A stretch of 64,000 nucleotides of DNA from assembly GCA_037042915.1 (NCBI GenBank), contig CM073196.1, positions 2,914,001 through 2,978,000 of the forward strand. The letters are read 5' to 3'. The notes under the pieces are model-generated. The model was not told the origin of the DNA, searched no databases, and saw only the letters and a program-made list of their open reading frames with translations. This stretch comes from Auricularia sp. M13 (Eukaryota > Basidiomycota > Agaricomycetes > Auriculariales > Auriculariaceae). The position numbers and the translations under genes were made by a program. Positions 54,110 to 63,802 of the stretch are shown in pieces. Positions within the stretch are counted from its first letter, which is position 1. Every line of letters begins with the position of its first letter.

Positions 54110-54691
54110 TCAATTATGTTTGCGTGTTTGGGCTTCTCCCTTCGGTTGGTTTCGGGGTTTTGGGTTCCAACCTCATTCTCACTATGTCTGTCTCACAAAG
54201 GGATCGACACGCCCACACTCTATCTAGAACTCTCGCCATCAGAGCGGAAGAAGGGCCCAAAATGAAGTGTCTCGGTCGAAGAGACACGAGACACGCGTTT
54301 TGGGCCAAAGGAGCGGACTTGGAAAGCCGAAGCCTTCCTGTCCGCTCCGACCACCTCAGCGAAGCGGAGACATCTCCATCTCGCACCCACCGTCCCATCC
54401 CTTCAAAGTCTTCTTTGTTGTCTTTTGTTCTAGAGTCGTGAGTTTGGGTTCCAACCTCATTCTCACTATGTCTGTCTCACAAAGGGATCGACACGCCCAC
54501 ACTCTATCTAGAACTCTCGCCATCAGAGCGGAAGAAGGGCCCAAAACTACAGAATGTAGTAAACACAGGGAGAAGTGCCACAAAATGGATGTCTATGATT
54601 GGATTTGAACTGAGGGTGTTTAGAATCCATTAAGAACATGTACATGTTAACCACTAGTCCAAACTACAGAAAATACATCCTGATAAGTTGA

Positions 54692-54930
54692 GTATAATAT
54701 GGTGTGGGCGTGCAAGTCCCTCTGTGAGATGGCATGGTGAGGATGAGGTTGGAACCCATCTAATCAACAAGAAGATCTGAAGGGACGGGATGGTAGTGTG
54801 ATGCAGGAGAGTGAGCACCTCTGTGGTACAGAGGTGGTGGAGCAGACACAGCAAACTTTGGCTTGTTCCAGGTCCACTCCACGGCCCAAAACACGTGTCT
54901 TGTCTCTCCATGACCCAGACAATTCATTTG
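54692..54930 (-). mobile_element. Old A-B relic of a DIRS-order element
   Basis: Read on the minus strand, 54,930-54,835 resembles the A repeat of element 1 (GAGACA...CACGTGTTTTGGGCC...GGACCTGGAA), and 54,760-54,700 resembles its B repeat (TGGGTTCCAACCTCATCCTCAC). They are joined by a similar spacer. About 75 percent similar by eye. It is an older solo A2-B2-like relic of the same family, sitting in the DNA element next to the right end of element 1. Confidence 0.65.
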
Positions 54931-55347
54931 AGATTTTTTGACCAAACTGGGATCAGGGCTTAGAATCTATTAGTAGATGAGTGAATCATGGTTACTCAGG
55001 CTGCAAAGGATATTACTCCTGAATTCATGAACCAAAATAACATAAGTTCTAACCTTAGCAAGCTTAATCTAACCTAACATAACATAACTGTATGAGGGTA
55101 ACATCTTTTGGGTTATGAGTACCTACTTAGAGCCTCTTCAGGAAATCAGCTTAGAACACAAACCGACATGCTGGCTGAATATTTCTGATCCTGTACTAAC
55201 GTGGAAGTGAAATTTCGAACAAATCATGTAGCACAGTAGTTTATCTAAAATAGTTGACACTAGAGATGTGCACCTCTATCAATGCACACAGTGCCATAAA
55301 TACATCTATGATATACATCTTCAAAAGATTTTTGATGTTTTTCACAC
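54931..55347. other. Unique interior of the 9-base-TSD element
   Basis: AT-rich non-coding sequence with a short CTAACCTAACATAACATAAC stretch near 55,070. No gene is supported. Confidence 0.4.
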
Positions 55348-55597
55348 TGCGCACGGATTTTGTACTTTGCGCACGGATATCAGGAGCCTGCGCACGGATT
55401 GTGAAAATTGCGCACGAAAGCACATTTCATGCGCACGGATGACCAGGACCCTGCGCACGGATTTTAAAAAGTGCGCACGGACATTTGGACCCTGCGCACA
55501 AAAGTTAAACTCATGCGCACGAAAGTCCTAACCCTGCGCACGGAAGTTCTGCGCACGGATATTCTTGCGCACGGATGCACACGGACCCTGCGCACGG
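55348..55597 (+). repeat. Right subterminal TGCGCACGGA array
   Basis: About thirteen copies of TGCGCACGGAT-type motifs, same orientation and spacing style as the left array, ending next to the terminal repeat. The TGCGCA core is palindromic, so orientation rests on the CGGAT extension. Confidence 0.92.
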
Positions 55598-55620
55598 TTT
55601 TCTAGGGGTCCGCCTCCGCC

Positions 55621-58035
55621 CAGCTTCGACCCTTTTTGCGTGACAACCCAGACGTGCGCACCCCACGGCAACAGTCCTGAGAGATCCGGCGGCGAGTCGT
55701 ATAAAGCCTGGTGCGGCGAGATCCCATTCAGCGCTTTGGTCGGCTGGACGTTGATGATCCACGTAGCGTGCGACAGCGCCTCGCCCCACAGCGCGCGGGG
55801 GAGCTTCGAGTCATACAGCATCGCACGGACCTTCTCCAGGAGCGTGCGATTACAGCGCTCCGCGACGCCGTTGTGTTGCGGTGTGTCGTGCACCGTCAAC
55901 TTGCGCTCGGTGCCCGCGGCTTTGAGGTGAGCGCTGAACTCATTGCTCATGTACTCGCCGCCACGGTCCGTCCTCAGCACCTTCACAGGTGCCTTGAACT
56001 GTGTCTTGCACCACGCTTCGAGCACCTGGTAGTTCTCGAAGGTCTCGTTCTTGGTCCGCATAAGGTACGTCTTCATGTAGCGCGTCTTGTCGTCCGTGAA
56101 TGACGCAAAGTAGCGCCGCCCGCCCTTAGACTCGACAGGTGCAGGACCCCAGACGTCCGAATGGACTTCTCCGCCGAAGACGTCGGCGCGCTCGGACTGG
56201 CGTGTGCGCGAGATCGGCTTGCGCGTTGCCTTGGCATACGTGCACGCGTCGCAGAAGAACTCGTTGCCGTCCACCATCTCCAGGCGGAGGCCCGTCGCCA
56301 TTCCGTCCTTCAGCATGCGGCGTGCGACCTCGGGCGAACAGTGGCCCATCAGACGATGCATCTCTTGCACCGTCACCGCTTGCTCCGCGGCGTCCGCAGA
56401 GTCAAGGTCGCGCGTCACACGATAGACGCCCTTCGCGTTGCGCAGAACCTCGCCGACCGTCATACCGTCCGGTGCTCGGATAACGCACTTGCCGCCACCG
56501 AACTCCATCCGAAAGCCCTGCTCGTCGAGCTTCCCGATCGATACGAGCGTGTACCCCACCTGCGGTGAGTACAGGACTTCCGTCAGGCGCACAGAGCTCG
56601 CGCTGACGCCATTCGGTACTTCGATAACGACTTCTCCCTGCTCCGTCGCGATGAACTTGCCACTATTGGCCGTCAGGAACGTCCTAGGCTCAATATGCCT
56701 GACGTTCTCAAAGTCTTCGCGATACGGGGAGATGTGGCTCGTTGTTCCGGAGTCGTAGAGTTCGGTGCGGGTGCCGCGGGAGTCCTCATTCCCGCGGGCT
56801 TCTTGAATAACGGCTGCCGCGTCTGCGGCATCGTCACTGGAGTGGATCGACACGACCGCGTCGCTGCCGGCATGGGTGCTACCATCTGACAGGAAGCTCC
56901 AGTCGCTCTCAGGTGCGTCCTCGAGATCTGCAACGCAAAGCGCGTCGTCGCCGACCTCAGAACAGACATCCTCGCCGATCCCATCCTCCTCGGCCTCCCC
57001 GGTCTCTTCATCCGAGTAGGCGCTGCCTGTCACGCTGCTGTCGGACACGTACAGCAGGTCGGGCAGATCGTCGTCGGTGATCTCATCGGCGGCGAATGCG
57101 ACATCGTCGTCGCTGCTGTCTGCGACTGCCGCGTTGGCTGTGCCACCGCCCGACTGCTTCTTTGGGTTCGGACAGTCGCGCTTCAGATGACCTTTCTCGC
57201 CGCAGCCCCAGCAGGTCTTCTCAGACACCGCGGACGTCTTGGACTGCGACGACTTCTTCTTGACAGCGTTCTTGTTGCTGGCAGGAGTGACTGTGAGCGC
57301 CTCGTCGAGACCTGCGCCAGCACGTGCCGACTTTCCGCGATCCGAAGCGCGGCGCTCGTGCTCGTCGATCAGCATCTGCGCGAGCACGTCAGGGTCGACA
57401 TCCTGCACCACCGTGGGCTGTGGCGTCTGCCCAGCTGCAAGAGCTGTCTGTGCGTCCTTCTGCGCTGCGAGCTGCTGCTGGATGCAGATTGCTGCCAGCG
57501 TCGAGGAAGCGAACGTGGCGAGATAACGCGGAACTGCATTGAGCATCGTCGACGTGTAGTCGTCGTCACTGATGTCAACACCGACTTCAGCGAGTTCTTC
57601 GCGCTTTGTCGATAAGGCGCTCAGGAACGTCCGAATATCTTCTTTTTCTCCGCACTTGGACTGCATGAACTGCTTGCGCAAGTTCGCAGCCGCCGTAACA
57701 CCTTTGTAAGTGAACTCGGCGACAACTGCAGCCCAGCGCGCAGCCGCGGTGGGGAGCTTCCGCAGCTTGATGACCGTTGAGTCCGGCAATCGCGATGTGA
57801 GCATCTGGACTGCGATCGCCTCGTCGCGGTCCCACTTGGCCAGTGCCGCCGTATCCTCAGCCGTGGCAGGCTGCGTAACAACGGGGCGCTTGTGCAGGCC
57901 GTCGAAGTGGTCCCATTTCTCCTTCGCCTTGACCGCCTCGGTGAACCGGACGCTGAAAATGATCCAGTTCGCGCCGTTTGACTCGAGCTTCTTAACGTCC
58001 GAGCCAAGCGTATCGGTGGTGAGGGTGCTGGTCAT
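55621..58035 (-). CDS. Copia gag, protease and integrase
   Basis: Starts MTSTLTTDTLG. Copia-type gag (NWIIFSVRFTEAVKAKEKWD, LRKQFMQSKCGEKEDI) is followed by a nucleocapsid zinc knuckle (CWGCGEKGHLKRDC), an acidic linker, an aspartic protease with YDSGTTSHI, and integrase. The integrase has its zinc-binding module (HRLMGHCSPE, FFCDACTYAK) and core residues in HSDVWGP, RTDRGGEYMSN and GVAERCNRTL. It is continuous in sense with the portion at 39,366-41,585 on the far side of the nested DNA element. Confidence 0.9.
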
Positions 58036-58088
58036 TGCAAGGAGACGATTTTTGCGAGCGAAGTGCGAGGGGGCGGGGCTCAATAACC

Positions 58089-58504
58089 TATAAGAATCCC
58101 GGAGAGCTGTACGAGCAAGGACAACGATAAGCTGTACGAGCAAGGACAACGATAAGCTCGACGGCTCTCAGTGTAAGCAAAGGACACGGTGTATTGCTAA
58201 CCTGTACGAGCCTGGACAACGATAAGCTAAAAGAATGTGAGATACATGCTAAACAGGCTGGCAAGACGGTATCGTACCTCGACGGCTCTCAGTGTAAGCA
58301 AAGGACACGGTGAGAGACGCCGAGTGTGGGAGTCTGGACTATATACTCATCAGGCTTGAGCACAGCATTGGTGGTCAGAGGGCTATGATAACGAGAGTGA
58401 GCATTACGAAGAATCAGAAAAGGAATGATGTCGTCTTCAGGAACAGGGACAACGCCGAGGCATCGGACATGCGCAGCTTGCCCGTGGTATACAGGAATCT
58501 CACA
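58089..58504 (-). repeat. Copia 5' LTR
   Basis: 416 bases, the partner of 38,943-39,358, with the same internal 25- and 35-base repeats. It lies immediately before the gag start. Confidence 0.93.
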
Positions 58505-58552
58505 CTTGGTTTTTTGCCTGCCCTCAGACACACCACACTTCAGAACATAAGC

Positions 58553-59944
58553 ATGTATCCTGGCTTCCGCCCCATGTACCAACGTCGCGTACCTGAGATC
58601 CCAAGTATCAGGTGCCCGACCTGTCAGGCGCGGCTCTGGCCACAGGCCCAAGGCCGAGGTGATCCCATATACATCGTGCGTCGATTTCGATATGCACCAT
58701 TCGCATGCTGATTTGTCGATAGTGCGAGCTCGGTGGCCATGGCCAGGTTGCTGTCTTCCACAACGGTCGCATCGAGTGGACTGGTGCCAGTACGGACATC
58801 ATAGGCCACTGCGTTTATCCCGGATGCACTACCAGGACCTCGGGCGTCTGCGATCTCAGTCTCTGCCAGATGCACTGCGTTCAGCTTCCCGTTCGCTGTG
58901 GGTACGCAGCCCACGACGCAACCCGTCGCCGGCGTCGTGGGGAGGAGAACTTGTACGACCTTGAGGAGAAGGCTCGCCTTGCCGACCACTACGGTGATGT
59001 ATTCAAGAAAATCACGGTTGTCCTTGAATTCACAGATCGGGTGAGTCGCTTCACTTGAAGGGATCAAGTGCCTCGCTGACTCCATTGCGCAGAACACCAT
59101 CTTTGACACCGAGGTTCTCAGCATTCACAACACCGTTCGACTGAGCACTCTTCCACCAGATGCGCAACACGCTCTTCACACGTATGAGGTTTATCCCAAC
59201 ACCTATACTGTCAAGAACCGCGCCGGCGCATGGGTTACCTACAACGACAGCAAGTCTGTGCGCTGCCAGCCAAACCAGCGCCGCATCGAGTTCCGTGCAC
59301 GTAGCCTGGAGGGTGCTCCGAAACCGTTCCCTCACAACTACTTTGTGGACATGAACAGCGCGATGGAGAATTACGAGGGATTCAGGGCTGACGGCCTGTC
59401 GAGGAAGCAGGCCTGGTGCAACGCCTTCCCCGACTGCGACGAGGACGACTACGACGAGCACATGATGGACCTTCTCCGCCAGGCCTGGATCAAGGCACCC
59501 CGTGACATGCGCCATCGGTTCCTGGAGAATGGCAGGACCGACGAAGGGCGTTGGGCAGCGTTTGTCACGGAGGTCCAGGTGCTGGACCTTGGGCCTTTCG
59601 ACCATTTCGACGAAGCAGACTATGTTGCAGAGCCTGCCATTCCCAGCCGCTCCTTGTCGCCGGCTGCAGCTGCTGCACGCCGCCGTGCAGCAGGCAAACA
59701 CCGTCGGGATGCCCCCATCGATGCGGCCCACGCAGAGCGCTCGGTCAAGAAGCACAAGATGCTGGCGCCTGCAGTCCCTGCGACGGTTCCACGGCACCGC
59801 TGGCTGGCCGGCCCCCCGCCGATGAAGCGGGACCCTCTCGCGCACGCGCTCGTAGCGCTCCTGCTGGCCCGGTTGACGACGATGACGACAAAGAGGACTA
59901 AGGCAGAGATGGCGAGTTTTCATACGGACGGTGGATCGGAATAA
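58553..59944 (+). CDS. Zinc-cluster protein gene, unknown function
   Basis: A plus-strand gene beginning 44 bases after the Copia target duplication. The start ATG is at 58,553 (MYPGFRPMYQRRVPE). A CxxC pair (RCPTCQARLW) is followed, after an intron near 58,660-58,722, by a dense cysteine cluster (GHCVYPGCTTRTSGVCDLSL, then CQMHC). Next come a coiled segment (EENLYDLEEKARLADHYG), an intron at 59,041-59,098 with a GCTGAC branch-like site, and a long exon (NTIFDTEVLSIHNTV, YEVYPNTYTVKNRAGAWVTY, YDEHMMDLLRQAWIKAP). The end is basic (AERSVKKHKM, TTKRTKAEM). The cluster suggests zinc-dependent nucleic-acid or protein binding. I do not recognise the family. Before Copia inserted, it would have been divergent from the KDZ-2 transposase, so it may be KDZ-2 cargo. 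Confidence 0.6.
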
Positions 59945-60257
59945 GTTTGGTTGAGCGTATCCTAGCATGATTTAATATAAAGGATTATATTTAAGGAATT
60001 TGCAACGGTGTGAGCAATGAGTAAAGTGACAGAAACACGCGCTCAACGTTCGACGCACACAAAGATGGCTCGTGATCCAGAGCTGCACGGAGGTGGCATC
60101 CGTGCACCAAGCCCGTGGACACCGCGCCATAGTATGGATAGCTGATGTGGTGGCCGAGCGTGGTTGGAAGAGTGGAAGAGAAAGACCGGGTCGGACTTGT
60201 AACCCGTGGGATGTTTGCTCCGCTCGCAAACCTCTGCACAGCACGCACGCCGCGCAC
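59945..60257. other. Spacer, no gene seen
   Basis: About 310 bases of AT-rich then mixed sequence between the zinc-cluster gene and the AbfB-like pseudogene. No supported feature. Confidence 0.35.
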
Positions 60258-61230
60258 ATGCTCTCTTGCAGTCATCGACCGTCACAGGCGACTGTGACGG
60301 GCAGCAGCAGCTGCGGCTTGGACGACAAGCCTCGCCACCGCTACCTGTGCGCTGTCGACTCGCTCGGCGTGATGTCGACAGTCTCGGATGCTGCGACGTG
60401 CCAGGACAGTCCTTGAAGTTGCGCAACCACCCCAGCCGCTTCCTGCGTCACATCGACTCCACGACCTTCAAGCGCGACGCGACCTTCTGCCTGCGCGTCG
60501 GCGGTACCAAGTCCGGTGTCCGCTTCGAGATGTTCAACCTCCCGGGCGAGTTCCTCTGGCACTACGACGGCAGGGCGTACCTCGCGAACAACCGCGGCGG
60601 CGCCAACCCGTGGGACACCAAGTGCTCGCGGGTGTGGAGGACACGACATGGCAGGCCGTGTCGCCATGGTGGCGCAGCCGCGTGGACGTCGTGCCCGACA
60701 CGCGCGTCTCGTTCCAGGTGACGACGGCCGGCTTGACGGACCGCTACCTGCGCCAGCAGGGTGCGCTTGCCGTCACCTCCGTCGCGAGCGCGTTGCCGGA
60801 CGCCGCGATGCGCGCGGACGCGACGTTCATCGCGTGCACGCTACTCGTCCGAGGCGAGCAATGCTGCCGGCCAGTTCCTCCGCCACTCCAGCTTCTGTCT
60901 GCAGATCGCACACAACGACGGCGGCGATGTCTTCAACCGCAACGCGACGTTCTGCGCGCAGCCCAGCGCAGCTGGCGAAACCGCGGGCGCCACGCTGCAG
61001 TTGTTCAACATCGCTGGACACAATTGGCGCCATTACAACGCCGAGGTCTGGATCTCCATCGAGCGCGGGCCGACGAACACAGACAGTGCAACCAGCCTCT
61101 GCTTTCGCCCCACCGCTTGCACAGCCAGCTCGAGGACGACCTGGGGTAACTGCGAGAGTACCGCGTGGAACTTGTGGGATTGGTCGACGGCGATGGGCAT
61201 GACGGTGACGGCCTCAACAAGGGCTGCAAG
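60258..61230 (+). pseudogene. AbfB (CBM42-like) repeat protein, broken
   Basis: Carries repeats typical of the arabinose-binding domain of fungal alpha-L-arabinofuranosidase B: HPSRFLRHIDSTTFKRDATF, LPGEFLWHYDGRAYLANN, TDRYLRQQGALAVTS with RADATF, and AAGQFLRHSSFCLQIAHN with FNRNATF, then IAGHNWRHYNAEVWIS. The FLRH and (D/N)ATF pairs mark the beta-trefoil lobes that bind arabinose side chains of hemicellulose. The repeats fall in different frames, with shifts near 60,635 and 60,840 and a further change upstream near 60,410. The copy is therefore a pseudogene unless these are sequencing errors or unrecognised introns. No catalytic domain or clear signal peptide is present. Confidence 0.72.
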
Positions 61231-63098
61231 AATAATGGCTAGCCCGCATGCTCCTACAACCAGGGGATCGCAATCGTTCGCGCACTCGAGTTTTCCGTAT
61301 CACTGTATCACGGGCAGGGCAAGGACGCTCCACGCCGCAAAGCACGTCCTGCGAAGCCTAGTGCGGTCGCGCTCGCTGCTTGTGATGTTTCAGAAATATA
61401 CATCTTATTGCTGGCTGTGATAAATGAATCAGTTCAACAATTTGACCACGTTCTGGCGTGCTCAAGCGTGAAGCGCGCCAGCAAGCGTTAGGACCACACT
61501 CAACCACAGTGCGGACTTTGGATCACCGACTCTTCTTGCCCTTCTACCACACGCCAGCGACTGAACCTCTGTTACAGTACACCAGCAGCCTCCACTCGGT
61601 CCGATACAGACCGGATACGCTGGTCCTGCTTCAACTATCAGTGCATGGAAGGACATGTTCGCCCGCCGTGCTTGCAGCGGTATGTTTTGATCTACAACCT
61701 ATTGCGCCCGCGGCTGCTGTGCTGGCTTCATCTGACTCGTAATATAGGTAACCTAAATAATACAGCGGTCAACGGCTGGCCTCGCGGGGCGCTCCGACTG
61801 TATACTGGGTATGTGATCGAACTATCGTCTCGTCTTTAATCGCACAGTTCTGAAGCGTGATTTATACAGCCAGCCAAGGCGCTCTTTAATCGTACGGCGC
61901 CCAAACTGAGGGTCCGAATGTTGCTTCCCCTGGGATTAATCACGGTGCGCCCAATTGGGTGACAGCTTACCAGTGATCATAAAGTGAACAGCATGATTTA
62001 TCCCAGGGTGCGTTTTTAATCAGCGCACTCACCCAAGGCTATAGGCTCTGAAACCGCAACCCGATACTTTATGATCAATAGCGCGCTGCGCGAGCGATCA
62101 CAGTCCTGGAGGTGAGGGAGGGCCCCAGAAACAGCCGTACCTACATAGTAAGTGATATGATTAATATGAGAGTGCGTTTCTGATCAGACCTCGTATCCAA
62201 GGCTATAGTCTCTGAAAATACACTCTCTGGTTCTCTTATTAAGGTTGTGCTCAGAAATCAATCGCGCCGCAAGAAGCAAGTAAGTGCAACTCAAGTGATC
62301 AATTCGTACGCAGCGGAGGATTACTGATCTGAGAGCATGAGAGCTGATTCACTCTCGAATCGCGATTGAGCAGAACAGCTTGATATTAATCACATCTCAC
62401 CCAGCGTTTGTACATACGGCAGCCTGTATGTCTTAACTAGCTCTGATCAATCGCATGTGCACACTTTTATTTGCTATTATTAATACTCTCTCCTGGTACG
62501 GGTGCCAAATAAGACTCATACTCCAGACAGAAGAGCTTGGGCTTGCTTCATCTTGCCCAGCGATACTCTTTGCTCTCTCTATCTCCATTGCTTTGAGACC
62601 TGCTACAGGCGGATCTGTGTTGAGCCCAGATTTCTCTGGCTTTTGCGCTGTGCGTGTACGGGGGTACTTTGCTATGACCGGCCGTGCTGGGGAGCACTTG
62701 CAATCTGTTTTCTACACTTTCAAAGCTTCTATGCAGCAGAAATCGGGCGTCAAGGTCATTTCACTGCCCTCTGCTGCTGGTTATGCTTGCGTCCACACTT
62801 CAAAATCTTTTTAGCTGCTATGCAACGCAATTACAGGTTGGCCTGTTCTGAAATGAGACTTGCGGAAGCCTCAGTGACAGCCGTTATGTGCTTTCTGAGC
62901 CGCGTGGTCAGCTCCCTATAGTGAGCGCTCCTCGTAGCGACTGACTGGCGGGTTCGGCGTATGGTGCCAAAATTTGATGGGATCCTCTGCTGCCGTCGAG
63001 TGCAATTCGATAGGCTAGAAGTGGGCGAAAAAACCAAAATTCTGCAGCTGCTATGCTTGTATTGGGCAAGTGGCTTTTGGCAACCATTACCTTCCCGT
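61231..63098. other. Gene-poor AT-rich region with short repeats
   Basis: No gene is supported. From 61,850 to 62,450 the sequence repeats words such as GTGATCA, GATTTAT and TTAATC, and contains two imperfect copies of CCAAGGCTATAGGCTCTGAAA (near 62,033 and 62,198), about 165 bases apart. Open frames at 62,455-62,921 overlap each other and have no recognisable motif. Confidence 0.35.
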
Positions 63099-63586
63099 TG
63101 TCAGGGTCCGACCCCTTTTCCGCCCTTCTCCGCCTATTACGCTCTTTTCCGACCTCCGCTTCTGCCGCCGCCGCTCCGACTCTATCTCCGCACGTCAGAC
63201 GTCCGCGGAGTTCCGCTTTCCGCTCGCGCACGCGAACCCCGCCGCTCTCCTCGCTCCGACTGGTCGGAGCTCGTCGGACTTTGTCGGACTTCCGCTTCTC
63301 GCTTGGCTGCTGTGCATTGATTGACAGATTGATTGCTTCGCATGTATATATACTAGGATAGCGGGTAGCGGTGATCCCCAGTCTCGTTCTCTCAGGATCC
63401 CCGCTACCCAGGTGCGCGTGTATATTCCCCTTTTCTCCTCAATGTACTCAGGATCCCCGCTACCCAGCGCGCTTCCCCTCGGATCCGGACTGTTACCTCG
63501 GGTGGTGCTGGCCTCGCTCGCCTATTCCGACTTCCTCCCCTCGTCTCCGCTCTCTCGGCCGCGCGCTCTGCAGAGTCGCCCTGACA
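63099..63586 (+). mobile_element. Solo LTR, family 2
   Basis: A 488-base sequence with mirror-image ends TGTCAGGG...CCCTGACA, flanked by a perfect 5-base duplication CCCGT (63,094-63,098 and 63,587-63,591). A TATATA box lies near 63,346 and a 16-base direct repeat GATCCCCGCTACCCAG is present at about 63,396 and 63,451. No internal retroelement sequence is present, so it is a solo LTR. Orientation is taken from the TATA box. Confidence 0.92.
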
Positions 63587-63802
63587 CCCGTGTCCCGGGG
63601 TATAAAGTCGGCAGGGGGGATTTACTTAGCTGCCCTCGCTTGCCCCACTTCTTGTAAAGGCAGTTTGCATCGCCGACTCACCCACATTGTGGCCACATAT
63701 TTAAAGCTGCTGCTCGCTGTAGCACCGACGATGTACTCAGGTGCCGCGACGAGCTTGATTATATCCGGCTTGGGCCTCGAGCACATGATCAGGAACGGAA
63801 TT
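63587..63802. other. Spacer, no gene seen
   Basis: No supported feature. A GGTATAAAG motif at 63,599-63,607 lies just outside the LTR. Confidence 0.3.

Larger units (their letters stand above)
42572..54545 (+). mobile_element. DIRS-order retroelement 1 (Ngaro/PAT-like), plus strand
   Basis: Split direct repeats in the order A1 (42,572-42,695), coding region, B1 (54,159-54,261), A2 (54,262-54,385), B2 (54,443-54,545); A units are 124 bases and B units 103 bases. The coding region has a gag-like frame with a zinc cluster, reverse transcriptase/RNase H, and a tyrosine recombinase. The A1-B1-A2-B2 layout plus a tyrosine recombinase identifies a Ngaro/PAT-like member of the DIRS order. No target duplication is seen, as known for this group. 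A second element (44,913-51,028) is inserted in its gag. Apart from that it has a few other breaks. Near-identical A and B repeats suggest a fairly young copy. Confidence 0.88.
41586..55611. mobile_element. DNA element with 9-base TSD, MULE-like, carrying nested insertions
   Basis: The ends GGGTCACGAGAAAACCGTGC and the reverse complement of CCGTGCG-type sequence at 55,590-55,611 share a perfect core AGAAAACCGTGCGCA. They are flanked by an exact 9-base duplication GCCTCCGCC (41,577-41,585 and 55,612-55,620) within the Copia integrase-RT region. Without its later insertions it would be about 1.7 kb and non-coding, so it is a non-autonomous element. A 9-base duplication suggests the Mutator-like superfamily, though the sequence alone does not prove it. 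Each end has an array of TGCGCACGGA-type motifs. It hosts a TA-flanked MITE, an old DIRS-family relic and a DIRS-order element. Confidence 0.8.
38943..58504 (-). mobile_element. Ty1/Copia LTR retrotransposon, host of the nest
   Basis: Two 416-base LTRs (38,943-39,358 and 58,089-58,504) are flanked by a perfect 5-base target duplication CTTGG (38,938-38,942 and 58,505-58,509). The LTRs differ at about five positions by eye, so the insertion is fairly young. The element reads on the minus strand and has integrase before reverse transcriptase, which defines Ty1/Copia. A polypurine tract (TTGAGGGGGAG) lies beside the 3' LTR. A DNA element of 14 kb including later insertions sits inside it, duplicating nine bases. 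Apart from that insertion the Copia frames look whole. Confidence 0.93.

Noticed and set aside
62455-62921. Overlapping 119- and 139-codon frames
   Set aside because: No motif, no coding bias and no preferred frame; the region is repeat-like and AT-rich.
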